This document shows positions 30,414-38,146 of a stretch of 43,154 bases of DNA, piece by piece. Both the position numbers and the translations under genes were made by a program. The stretch comes from Actinomycetota bacterium. Its GTDB lineage: Bacteria > Actinomycetota > Thermoleophilia > Gaiellales > Gaiellaceae. Position 1 is the first letter of the stretch. Each line of letters begins with the position of its first letter. The DNA lies in assembly GCA_003134505.1 (NCBI GenBank), contig PLBK01000054.1, forward strand, positions 1-43,154, given 5' to 3'. The notes under the pieces were generated by a model. That model was not told where the DNA came from and did no database searches. It worked only from the letters and a program-made list of their open reading frames with translations.

Positions 30414-31754
30414 ATGAGCATTGCGTCGCGCGGCGCGACGATGGCCGTCGACTGGGAGCAGCGGGTCAACTTCGACCGGCTGCGGCGACACCGGCTCGAA
30501 CGGGCGAAGGCGACGCTGAGGGAGTCCGATCTCGGGGCCCTGCTGCTGTTCGACCCCAACAACCTCCGCTACGTCACGAGCACGGCGATCGGGACATGGG
30601 AGCGGGACAAGAACATCCGCTTCGCGCTGCTGTTCCGGGAGGACGACCCGATCCTGTGGGACTTCGGCTCCGCCGCGAAGCACCACCAGCTCTACTGCCC
30701 CTGGCTGCCCGAGACGAGCTGGCGCGCCTGGGTGCCCCCGATCCGCGGTGCCATGCCGGACTCGACCGGCGTTCCCGACAGCCTCGCCGACCTCGTCTTC
30801 GAGGAGCTCCGCGAGCGCGGGCTCGAGCAGGAGCCGCTCGGCATCGACGTCCCGGACATGACGACGCTGCTCGCGCTGCAGCGGAAGGGGATCCACGCGA
30901 CCGACTCTCAGCCCGTGATGATGGAGGCGCGGCGGCTGAAGAGCGAGGACGAGCTCGCGCTCCTCGACCACGCCGCGGCGATCGTCGACGCGGTCTACGA
31001 GGAGATCTACCGGATGCTCCGGCCGGGCGTGACCGAGAACCAGGTCGTCGCGCAGGCGATGAAGATCCTCTTCGAGCTCGGCTCGGAGCACGTCGAGGCG
31101 ATCAATGCCATCTCCGGGGACCGCTGCTACCCGCACCCGCACACGTTCGCAGACCGGCTGCTGCGCCCGGGAGACCAGGCGTTCTTCGACATCATCCACG
31201 CCTTCAACGGCTACCGGACGTGCTACTACCGCACGTTCAACGTCGGCTACGCGACCCCGGCCCAGCTCGACGCCTACAAGCAGTGCCGCGAGTGGCTCGA
31301 CGCGGCGATCGAGCAGGTGCGGCCCGGCGTGACGACGGACAAGATCGCCGAGGTCTGGCCGACCGCGCAGGAGCTCGGCATCGAGGACGAGCGGGCCGCG
31401 TTCGGGCTCCAGTTCGGCCACGGGATCGGCGTGGGGCTCTACGAGCCGCCGATGATCTCGCGGCTGCACTCGCTCGACGCGCCCGTCGAGCTCGAGGTCG
31501 GGATGGTCTTCGCGCTGGAGACGTACTGCCCGACCCCGGACCGGCGGTCGGCCGCCCGGATCGAGGAGGAGGTCGTCGTGACCGCCGACGGGCCGCAGAT
31601 CCTGACGCGCTTCCCCGCCGAGGAGCTGCTCGTGGCGGGCAGGGCCTACGTTCGCGGCGCCGACCTCATCGCGGCAGACGGCGGTGAGAACGGCCGGGCA
31701 CCGGTGTTCTCGGGCGGCGCGGCCCAGGTCGCCGCCGCGGCGAAACCGGACTAG
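30414..31754 (+). CDS. M24-family (creatinase/aminopeptidase-P/DddP-like) hydrolase with altered metal site
   Basis: GGAGG precedes ATG 30414. The 446-residue protein has a creatinase-type N-terminal domain (LGALLLFDPNNLRYVTS) and a pita-bread C-terminal domain. Metal ligands: Asp259 in FFDIIHAFNGY is kept; the next Asp (in the consensus D-x-T-R-T) is Cys270 in RTCYYRTF; the His in FGHGIGVG and both glutamates (FALETYC, RIEEEVVV) are kept. The RTCYYRTF substitution appears designed, not damaged, and defines an uncharacterised subgroup; the family includes creatinase, proline dipeptidase, ectoine hydrolase and the DMSP lyase DddP. Leading this operon, it probably makes the first cut on the imported substrate. 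Confidence 0.88.
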   Translation: MSIASRGATMAVDWEQRVNFDRLRRHRLERAKATLRESDLGALLLFDPNNLRYVTSTAIGTWERDKNIRFALLFREDDPILWDFGSAAKHHQLYCPWLPETSWRAWVPPIRGAMPDSTGVPDSLADLVFEELRERGLEQEPLGIDVPDMTTLLALQRKGIHATDSQPVMMEARRLKSEDELALLDHAAAIVDAVYEEIYRMLRPGVTENQVVAQAMKILFELGSEHVEAINAISGDRCYPHPHTFADRLLRPGDQAFFDIIHAFNGYRTCYYRTFNVGYATPAQLDAYKQCREWLDAAIEQVRPGVTTDKIAEVWPTAQELGIEDERAAFGLQFGHGIGVGLYEPPMISRLHSLDAPVELEVGMVFALETYCPTPDRRSAARIEEEVVVTADGPQILTRFPAEELLVAGRAYVRGADLIAADGGENGRAPVFSGGAAQVAAAAKPD

Positions 31755-31779
31755 CCCGCCGAGAGCGGAAGGAGCCGAG

Positions 31780-33183
31780 ATGCCACACCGGACGCTGATC
31801 AAGGGCGGCACCGTCATCACCGTCGACCCGGCTCTCGGGGACTTCGCCCCTGGCGACGTCCTCGTCGAGGACGCGACGATCGTCGAGGTCGGCCCCGAGC
31901 TCGCCGCGGCGAACGCGGACGTGATCGACGCCCACGACTGCCTCGTCCTGCCCGGGCTCGTCGACACACATCGCCACACCTGGCAGGCGCTGTTCAGGAA
32001 CATCGGCTCCGACTGGACGCTGGCGCACTACTTCACGGGCCTGCACGGCACGCTCAGCGGCCTCTACCGGCCCGAGGACACCTACTCCGGCAACCTGATC
32101 GGCACGCTCGAGGCGCTCGACTCGGGCATCACGACGCTGCTCGACTGGTCGCACAACCTGAACACGCCGGAGCACACCGACGCCGCCCTCGACGCCGTGG
32201 TCGAGTCCGGGGCACGCGTCGTCTTCGGCCACGGCGGCGGGCACCGGCACTGGCAGCCCGTGAGCGCGCTACCGCACCCGGCCGACGACGTCCGCCGGCT
32301 GCGCGAGGGCCGACTCGCCACGGACGACGCGCTCGTCACGCTCTGCCTGGCGCCGCGCGGCAACCAGTTCGCGACCATGGAGGTGACCGAGCAGGACTGG
32401 GCCCTCGCCGACGAGCTCGGCATCCGGATCAGCTGCCACTTCGGCGACGGGGAGTGGGGCAGGGGCCGGCCGATCGCCCAGTTGGCCGAGAAGGGGATGC
32501 TCGGCCCGACGCTGACGCTCGTGCACTGCAACACGCTCGCCGACGACGAGCTGCGGATGATGGCCGACGCGGGCTGCACGGCCTCGATCTCGCCGGACAT
32601 CGAGATGCAGATGGGCCACGGCTGGCCGGCGACGGGGCGGCTGCTCGACGCCGGCATCCGGCCGAGCCTGTCGATCGACGTGTGCTGCTCGAACGGCGGT
32701 CACCTGTTCGGCACGATGCGCGCGACGATCGGGACGGAGCGCGGGTTCGACAACGAGCAGGCCCGCGAGCGCGGCGAGGCGTCGGTCGCGGAGATCGAGC
32801 TGACCTGCCGCGACGTGCTCGAGTTCGCCACGATCGAGGGGGCCCGCGCGTGCGGTCTCGACCGCAAGATCGGCAGCCTGACGCCCGGAAAGCGTGCGGA
32901 CGTGATCGTCGTGCGCGCCGACAGCTTCGGCATGACGCCGCTGAACAATCCCGTCGGCGCCTTCGTCTACAACGCGCACCCCGGCCTCGTCGACACGATC
33001 CTCGTCGACGGCAAGGTCGTGAAGCGCGACGGGAAGCTGGTCGGCGTCGACCAGGCCCGCGTCCGCCGGCTCGCGGTCGAGTCGCGCGACGACATCATCA
33101 GGCGCGCCGACGGGAAGGCCGGCGCTCGGATCGGCGGCGACTGGATCCCGAAGGCCTACGAGGCAGTGGCGGCGGACGCGTAG
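31780..33183 (+). CDS. Amidohydrolase-superfamily deaminase (AtzA/TrzN/SsnA-like)
   Basis: GGAAGGAG lies 5 bases before ATG 31780; 467 residues. The enzyme has the HxH pair in LPGLVDTHRHTWQ, a later His in ISCHFG, His in TLVHCNT, and the metal Asp in LSIDVCC, on an amidohydrolase barrel with the usual small beta domain (LIKGGTVITVDP at the N-terminus, GKRADVIVV at the C-terminus). Members hydrolyse C-N or C-Cl bonds of triazines, guanine, cytosine, 8-oxoguanine and similar N-compounds with one zinc. It follows the M24 gene by 25 bases and is followed directly by the E1-alpha gene. Confidence 0.92.
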   Translation: MPHRTLIKGGTVITVDPALGDFAPGDVLVEDATIVEVGPELAAANADVIDAHDCLVLPGLVDTHRHTWQALFRNIGSDWTLAHYFTGLHGTLSGLYRPEDTYSGNLIGTLEALDSGITTLLDWSHNLNTPEHTDAALDAVVESGARVVFGHGGGHRHWQPVSALPHPADDVRRLREGRLATDDALVTLCLAPRGNQFATMEVTEQDWALADELGIRISCHFGDGEWGRGRPIAQLAEKGMLGPTLTLVHCNTLADDELRMMADAGCTASISPDIEMQMGHGWPATGRLLDAGIRPSLSIDVCCSNGGHLFGTMRATIGTERGFDNEQARERGEASVAEIELTCRDVLEFATIEGARACGLDRKIGSLTPGKRADVIVVRADSFGMTPLNNPVGAFVYNAHPGLVDTILVDGKVVKRDGKLVGVDQARVRRLAVESRDDIIRRADGKAGARIGGDWIPKAYEAVAADA

Positions 33184-34164
33184 GTGGCCGTCTCGGGAGT
33201 CCGCCGGCCGGCCGCGGGGAGCGAGGACGTCGCGTTCTCCCTCGCCCTCTACCGCCAGATGCTGCTGATCCGGCGCGTCGAAGACCTCGTCCAGACGCTG
33301 TTCCTGCGCGGCGAGGTCTACGGGACGACCCACCTCTACTCGGGCCAGGAGGCGGTCGCGGTCGGCTTCGCGAGCGCGCTCGAGGACGGGGACAAGGTCG
33401 CCTGCACCTACCGCGGGCACGGGCACGCGCTCGCGCTCGGGCTCGAGCCGGAGCCGCTCGTCGCCGAGCTGCTCGGGCGGGCGACCGGCGTGAACGGCGG
33501 CCGGGCGGGATCGATGAACGTCGTCGACACGGATCACGGCTTGCTCGGCTGCTACGGGATCGTCGGCGGCAGCATCGCGGCTGCGACCGGAGCGGCGCTC
33601 GCCCTCAAGGGCACCGGCTCGATCGCCGTCGCGTACTTCGGCGACGGCACGGCGAACCAGGCGTACTTCTTCGAGTGCCTCAACTTCGCCAAGGTTCTGT
33701 CGCTGCCGCTCGTCTTCGTCTGCGAGAACAACGGCTACGGCGAGTACACGCCGATGGCGGCGTCGACCGCGGGCGAGATCGTCGCCCGGCCGACCGCCAT
33801 GGCGATTCCCGCGACGATCGTCGACGGGATGGACGTCTGGGCGACGCGGAAGACGGCACTCGAGGTGATGGGGCCGGTGCGGGCGGGGGAGGGACCGACC
33901 TTCGTCGAGGCGCGCACCTACCGCTTCGTCGGGCACTCCCGGAGCGATCCCGGCAAGTACCGGCCCGAAGGCGAGCTCGAGGAGTGGCAGCCGCGCGACC
34001 CGCTCGTGGTGGCCCTCGAGCGGCTGCGCGACGAGCTGGGTGTCCCGGAGGCCGAGCTGGACGAGGTCGCAGCCGGCGTCGAGCGCGAGCTCGGCGAGGT
34101 CGAGCAGGCGGCGCTCCAGGCGCCGTTCCCCGAGCCCGAGCCCTTCCCCGAGTTCAAGAGCTGA
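33184..34164 (+). CDS. 2-oxoacid (pyruvate/acetoin/branched-chain) dehydrogenase E1 component, alpha subunit
   Basis: GTG 33184 follows the amidohydrolase TAG with no gap. The 326 residues contain the TPP motif GDGTANQAYFFECLNFAKVLSLPLVFVCENN (split around 160-190), the substrate loop TYRGHGHALALG, and the regulatory loop YRFVGHSRSDPGKYR. With E1-beta it decarboxylates a 2-oxoacid on thiamine diphosphate and passes the acyl group to lipoyl-E2. Length and close fit to AcoA-type alpha subunits suggest an acetoin or unusual 2-oxoacid substrate. Its partners E2 and E1-beta lie 6.5 kb away, behind a regulator and an importer. Confidence 0.93.
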   Translation: MAVSGVRRPAAGSEDVAFSLALYRQMLLIRRVEDLVQTLFLRGEVYGTTHLYSGQEAVAVGFASALEDGDKVACTYRGHGHALALGLEPEPLVAELLGRATGVNGGRAGSMNVVDTDHGLLGCYGIVGGSIAAATGAALALKGTGSIAVAYFGDGTANQAYFFECLNFAKVLSLPLVFVCENNGYGEYTPMAASTAGEIVARPTAMAIPATIVDGMDVWATRKTALEVMGPVRAGEGPTFVEARTYRFVGHSRSDPGKYRPEGELEEWQPRDPLVVALERLRDELGVPEAELDEVAAGVERELGEVEQAALQAPFPEPEPFPEFKS

Positions 34165-34186
34165 CCGCGTATCCTCGTCTCTGTCG

Positions 34187-34882
34187 ATGACCTCACGAGC
34201 CGAGACGAGCCCCACTTCCCCGCGCGTGACGCGTGCCCGTGCGACGGGGTCCGGTGCCTCGGTCGGCGCGCGCCTCCGCGAGCGCCGCGGGCAGCTCGGG
34301 CTCAGCCTGCGCGAGCTGGCCCGCCGGCTGGAGGTCTCGCCCAGCCTGGTCTCGCAGATCGAGACGGGCAAGATCCAGCCGTCGGTGCGGACGCTGTACG
34401 CGATCGTCAGCGAGCTCGGCCTGTCCCTCGACGAGATCTTCGAGCTCAGCGGGTCGAGCGGGCCGCCCGGTTCTCCCGCGAGCGCGCTCGAAGGCGCGGG
34501 GCCGGACGCGTCAGAGGGCGAGCCGCCGGGTCGCGGGACCGCCGCCCCCGTGCAGCGGCACGCCGATCGCAGCGCGCTCGAGCTCGAGTCCGGCGTCCGC
34601 TGGGAGCGGCTGACGGCCTGGAACGACAAGGACATCGAGTTCATGGAGGCGATCTACGAGGTCGGCGGCGCCTCGAGCCCGGACGGGAAGCTCGTCCGCC
34701 ACAGCGGGCGCGAGTTCGGCCTCGTGCTCAGCGGGACGCTGGACGTGACCGTGGGGTTCGAGGAGCACGTGCTCCGGCCCGGCGACTCGATCTCGTTCGA
34801 GTCCACGATCCCGCACCGGCTGCACAACGACGGCGACGAGGTCGTGCACGCGATCTGGGTCACTCTCGGGCGCTACCAGTAG
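34187..34882 (+). CDS. XRE-family regulator with C-terminal cupin
   Basis: ATG 34187; 231 residues. An N-terminal helix-turn-helix (VGARLRERRGQLGLSLRELARRLEVSPSLVSQIETGKIQPSVRTLYAIVSELG, residues about 25-80), a Ser/Gly/Pro linker and a cupin sensor (about 150-230; GREFGLVLSGTLDVTVGFEEHVLRPGDSISFESTIPHRLHN) are clear. Such regulators bind operator DNA and respond to a small ligand of the pathway they control (PuuR-like). It sits in the centre of the catabolic locus and is the natural candidate for binding the shared 16-bp boxes at 30386 and 34892. Confidence 0.93.
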   Translation: MTSRAETSPTSPRVTRARATGSGASVGARLRERRGQLGLSLRELARRLEVSPSLVSQIETGKIQPSVRTLYAIVSELGLSLDEIFELSGSSGPPGSPASALEGAGPDASEGEPPGRGTAAPVQRHADRSALELESGVRWERLTAWNDKDIEFMEAIYEVGGASSPDGKLVRHSGREFGLVLSGTLDVTVGFEEHVLRPGDSISFESTIPHRLHNDGDEVVHAIWVTLGRYQ

Positions 34883-34891
34883 CCCCCGCCC

Positions 34892-34907
34892 CTCCCCAAG
34901 CGTTCAG
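34892..34907. promoter_or_regulatory. Putative regulator site, box 2
   Basis: The reverse complement reads CTGAACGCTTGGGGAG, 13 of 16 identical to box 1. It lies 6 bases upstream of the -35 element of the SDR/importer promoter. Confidence 0.45.
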
Positions 34908-34913
34908 TAAAGC

Positions 34914-34942
34914 TTGACACCGGGGCGCGTATTCCTTAACGT
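34914..34942 (+). promoter_or_regulatory. Promoter of the SDR-importer-E2-E1beta operon
   Basis: Perfect -35 TTGACA (34914-34919), 17-base spacer, -10 TAACGT (34937-34942). Transcription would begin near 34949, leaving about 30 bases of leader before GTG 34979. Confidence 0.7.
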
Positions 34943-34978
34943 CGCCGCTACGTGTCGCGTCGGGCGGCGGAGGAGAGC

Positions 34979-35746
34979 GTGCCAGGATCGAGCCTCGACT
35001 GGGGTCTTGCTGACAAGACGGTTGTCGTCACCGGCGCCAGCTCGGGAATCGGCGCAGCCACCGCCCGCTTGCTGGGTGACGCAGGCGCCACCGTCGTGCT
35101 CGTCGGACGGGACGAGGAGCGGCTCGGGCACGAGGTGGCGGAGGTCGAGTCGCGTGGCGGACGGCCCCATCCGGTGCACGCGGACATCGAGGACCTGGCC
35201 GCCGCCGCCGGCGTGATCGACCAGGCCGTCGACGCGTGCGGCCCCTTGCACGGCATCGTCCACAGCGCCAGCCTGTTCGACCCGCGGCCGCTTGCCGAGA
35301 CCACCGTCGAGAGCGCCGAGCGCCAGTGGCGGACGAACGTGCTCGCGCCGCTCGTGATGACCCAGGCAGCGGTGGCCCACCTCGAGCCCGGGGCGTCCGT
35401 CGTCTTCGTCGGCTCGACGACGGGCAGCGTCGGCTTCCCGGGCTGCTCGGCGTACACCGCGACGAAGGGCGCCGTGAACGCTCTGACGAGGGCGCTGGCC
35501 GTCGAGCTGGCCCCGAACGGGATCAGGGTGAACATCGTCGTCCCCGGCTATGTCCGCACGCCGATGCTGCAGCCCCATCTCGACGCGAACGCCGGCTACG
35601 AGGACTGGATCGTCGACCGCACTCCGACGGGGCAGATCGGCGGCCCCGAGGAGCTCGCGCCCGCGATCGTCTACCTGCTCTCACCGCTCTCGACGTACGT
35701 CGACGGAGCCACTCTTGTCGCCGATGGTGGCTGGATCGCCCAGTAG
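34979..35746 (+). CDS. Short-chain dehydrogenase/reductase
   Basis: GTG 34979 is preferred over GTG 34952 because it has GGAGGAG in front and lies a proper distance from the predicted transcription start. The 255-residue enzyme has TVVVTGASSGIGAATARLL (NAD(P)-binding), the N-x-A-equivalent segment VHSASLF, catalytic Ser in FVGSTTGSVGF and Y-x3-K in SAYTATKGAVNAL, and the SDR ending YVDGATLVADGGW. Complete classical SDR: it would oxidise an alcohol or reduce a ketone in the pathway. First gene of the importer operon. Confidence 0.93.
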   Translation: MPGSSLDWGLADKTVVVTGASSGIGAATARLLGDAGATVVLVGRDEERLGHEVAEVESRGGRPHPVHADIEDLAAAAGVIDQAVDACGPLHGIVHSASLFDPRPLAETTVESAERQWRTNVLAPLVMTQAAVAHLEPGASVVFVGSTTGSVGFPGCSAYTATKGAVNALTRALAVELAPNGIRVNIVVPGYVRTPMLQPHLDANAGYEDWIVDRTPTGQIGGPEELAPAIVYLLSPLSTYVDGATLVADGGWIAQ

Positions 35747-35774
35747 GACCCTGGGTTCACGCAGAATCGAGCTC

Positions 35775-36860
35775 ATGGCGGAAGCGCAGAGGGCCGGTTC
35801 ACGCTTGACGGCGACGCTCGCCGGGTCGCGCTTCCGGCCGTCCGGGTTCTTCGCGATCTGGATCGCGACCGGGACCCTGTTCGCGGTCAGCCCCCTGTTC
35901 GTCTCCGGCAGCGTCGACTCGACCGCCCTCGTGTCGATGCTGCCGTTCGCCTCGATCCTCGCGATAGCGGCCATCGGCCAGACGCTCGTCATCCAGCAGC
36001 GTGGCCTCGATCTCTCGGCGCCGGGGATGATCACGCTGGCCGCCATCCTGACCACGAAGTACCCGAACGGCAACGCCGACAAGCTCCCGGGCGCCGTGGG
36101 GCTCGTGCTGCTGGCCTGCGTCGTCACCGGTCTCGTCAGCGGGATCGCCGTCACCCGGTTCGGGATCACGCCGCTCGTCGCGACGCTCGGCGTCAACGCG
36201 CTGCTGCTCGGGACGGTCTACCAGATCACCGGCGGAACGGCGACGTGGTCGGCGACGTCCGGTCTCTCGTCGTTCTCGGTCAACAGGACCGCCGGCATCC
36301 CGAACACCGCGATCGTGGCGGCCGTGGCCGTGCTGGTCGTGGCGGCCGTGATGCGCTGGACGGTCGCCGGCCGGAGGTTCGTCGCCGTGGGTGCCAGCCC
36401 GGTCGCGGCGCGGGCGGCGGGGATCCGGGTGCGGAACTACCAGGTCGCCACCTACGTCGTGGCCAGCCTCGCCTACGGAGGCGCGGGAATCCTCCTCGCG
36501 GGCTTCCTGCGCACGCCCAACATCGACGCGGGGAACTCGTACCTGCTGCCGACGATCGCGGCCGTCGTGCTGGGCGGGACATCGCTTGCAGGCGGCACGG
36601 GAAGCGTGATCGCCACGGCGATGGGGGCACTGTTCCTGACACAGCTCGAGCAATTGGTGCTCGGGCTGGGCGGAGCCGAGTCCGAGCAGCTGATCATCCA
36701 GGGCGCGATCATCGCCCTCGGGATGGCGCTTCGGACGATCCCCTGGCGCCTGGTCGGCAGCCGGATCGTGGAGACCGTCGACAGGATCGGATCAGTCTTG
36801 CCCGGGACGCGCTCGGCGCCGAACGGGTCTGCAGAGCTTCCGGAAGGAAGTGACCAGTGA
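35775..36860 (+). CDS. ABC transporter permease, ribose/sugar (CUT2, RbsC) type
   Basis: ATG 35775; 361 residues with eight to ten helices. Typical BPD_transp_2 features: IGQTLVIQQRGLDLSAPGMI, TRFGITPLVATLGVNALLLG, VGASPVAARAAGIRVRNYQVATYVVASLAYGGAGILL (EAA-like loop) and LLPTIAAVVLGGTSLAGGTGSVIATAMGALFL. It forms half of the membrane channel; the other half is carried in the fused ATPase-permease gene downstream. Confidence 0.92.
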   Translation: MAEAQRAGSRLTATLAGSRFRPSGFFAIWIATGTLFAVSPLFVSGSVDSTALVSMLPFASILAIAAIGQTLVIQQRGLDLSAPGMITLAAILTTKYPNGNADKLPGAVGLVLLACVVTGLVSGIAVTRFGITPLVATLGVNALLLGTVYQITGGTATWSATSGLSSFSVNRTAGIPNTAIVAAVAVLVVAAVMRWTVAGRRFVAVGASPVAARAAGIRVRNYQVATYVVASLAYGGAGILLAGFLRTPNIDAGNSYLLPTIAAVVLGGTSLAGGTGSVIATAMGALFLTQLEQLVLGLGGAESEQLIIQGAIIALGMALRTIPWRLVGSRIVETVDRIGSVLPGTRSAPNGSAELPEGSDQ

Positions 36861-36874
36861 GCGCGTCGCTGCTC

Positions 36875-36923
36875 GCTGCCCGATGGGCAGCAGCGTCGCC
36901 GGCGTCGAGGCCCCACGCCGGCG
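36875..36923 (+). promoter_or_regulatory. Two adjacent hairpins between permease and binding-protein genes
   Basis: GCTGCCC-GAT-GGGCAGC (36875-36891) is followed by a 9-bp stem CGCCGGCGT/ACGCCGGCG (36897-36923). Such hairpins in transporter operons often protect the binding-protein transcript or damp readthrough. No T tract. Confidence 0.5.
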
Positions 36924-37005
36924 GCACCTCGCAGCGGTGCCTCATCCGTCAAGGAGGAGGGCGAGGCCCTCGGAGACACGTAAACCGGGGTCGAGGGAGG
37001 TCAGC

Positions 37006-38139
37006 ATGAGTAGGAGGCAACTCGTGCGCTGGGGCATGCGCCGTTCGGCCATCGTCCTCATCGCACTCGTCGTCGTGTCAGCGGCCGCGGTCTCGGCCTG
37101 GGCCGCCGGTCTGCCGACGACGCCGGCGCAGGAGATCAAGACGACTGCGATCTCGACCAGCAAGGCCTTCTGCGGCACGAAGCCGATCACGCTTGCCGTG
37201 CTCGACGGCTACGGCATCAACACGTGGTCGCAGGAGTCGTACGCCGCGGTTCGCTCGGAGGCGGCGAAGTGCCCGAACGTCAAGCAGTTCGCTCTCGCGG
37301 GCGGCGGCGACCTGAACAAGATGATCGCCGACGTCAACACGGCGGTCACGCAGGGCGCGAACGCGATCACGATCATCCCTGACTTCGGTCAGGCCGAGCT
37401 GGCAGCGATCCAGGCGGCGACGAAGGCGGGCGTCAAGGTCGTGCCCTGGGGTGCGAACCCGTCCGGCAAGGACGGCGTCGACTTCGTCCAGTACGTCGAC
37501 TGGAACGATCCTGTCGCCGGGACGATGTGGGCGAACTGGATGGTCAAGGCCCTGCACGGCAAGGGCAACGTCATCTTCACCGGCGGCCCGGCCGGGAGCC
37601 CGGTCGGCGAAGGCCAGCTGAAGAACATCGTCAAGGTGTTCGCGAAGTACCCGGGCATGCACCTCCTGACCGGAAAGACCACCTACGGCGTCACGAACTG
37701 GGACCCGGCGACCGCTCAGAAGCTCGGGGCGGCGTACGTGGCCAAGTACAAGAAGATCGACGGGGTCATCACGAACTTCGGCACGGACGCGCTCGGAATC
37801 ATCAGAGCGTTCCAGGCCGCGGGCCGCAAGCTCGTGCCGACGGAAGGGCTGGACGCGAACGGGCTCTCGTGCCTCTATCAGAAGACGCGGAAGAGCCAGC
37901 CGCAGTTCCAGATCGCCACGATCTCGAACCGCAACTGGCTGGGGCGGATCGCTGCCCGCAAGGCGATTTCGGCGGCAGAGGGGATCTCGAACACCGAGCC
38001 GGCGAGGATCACCCTGCCGTTCTACGAGGACACGCTGACGAACCCGAAGAAGACGTTCTGCAACCCGAAGCTGTCGCAGGACTTCTATCTCTCGGACAAC
38101 ATCTCCCCGGCAACCGTCGCCAAGTACGGAAAGCCGTAG
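37006..38139 (+). CDS. Substrate-binding protein of the ribose-type ABC importer (Peripla_BP_4)
   Basis: GGGAGG precedes ATG 37006. A Sec signal peptide (RRSAIVLIALVVVSAAAVSAWA) is followed by a mature domain of the sugar-binding type: ITLAVLDGYGINTWSQES, AITIIPDFGQAELAAIQAATKAGVKVVPWGANPSG, GNVIFTGGPAGSPVGEGQLK and DGVITNFGTDALGIIRAFQAAGRKLVPTEGLD. There are four cysteines in the mature protein, enough for two disulphides, uncommon in this family. 377 residues. It captures the solute outside the cell for the CUT2-type importer; the ligand is unknown. Confidence 0.92.
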   Translation: MSRRQLVRWGMRRSAIVLIALVVVSAAAVSAWAAGLPTTPAQEIKTTAISTSKAFCGTKPITLAVLDGYGINTWSQESYAAVRSEAAKCPNVKQFALAGGGDLNKMIADVNTAVTQGANAITIIPDFGQAELAAIQAATKAGVKVVPWGANPSGKDGVDFVQYVDWNDPVAGTMWANWMVKALHGKGNVIFTGGPAGSPVGEGQLKNIVKVFAKYPGMHLLTGKTTYGVTNWDPATAQKLGAAYVAKYKKIDGVITNFGTDALGIIRAFQAAGRKLVPTEGLDANGLSCLYQKTRKSQPQFQIATISNRNWLGRIAARKAISAAEGISNTEPARITLPFYEDTLTNPKKTFCNPKLSQDFYLSDNISPATVAKYGKP

Positions 38140-38146
38140 GAGAACC

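Noticed and set aside
34952..34978. SDR start at GTG 34952
   Set aside because: It would lie at the predicted transcription start without a ribosome site; GTG 34979 has GGAGGAG in front.
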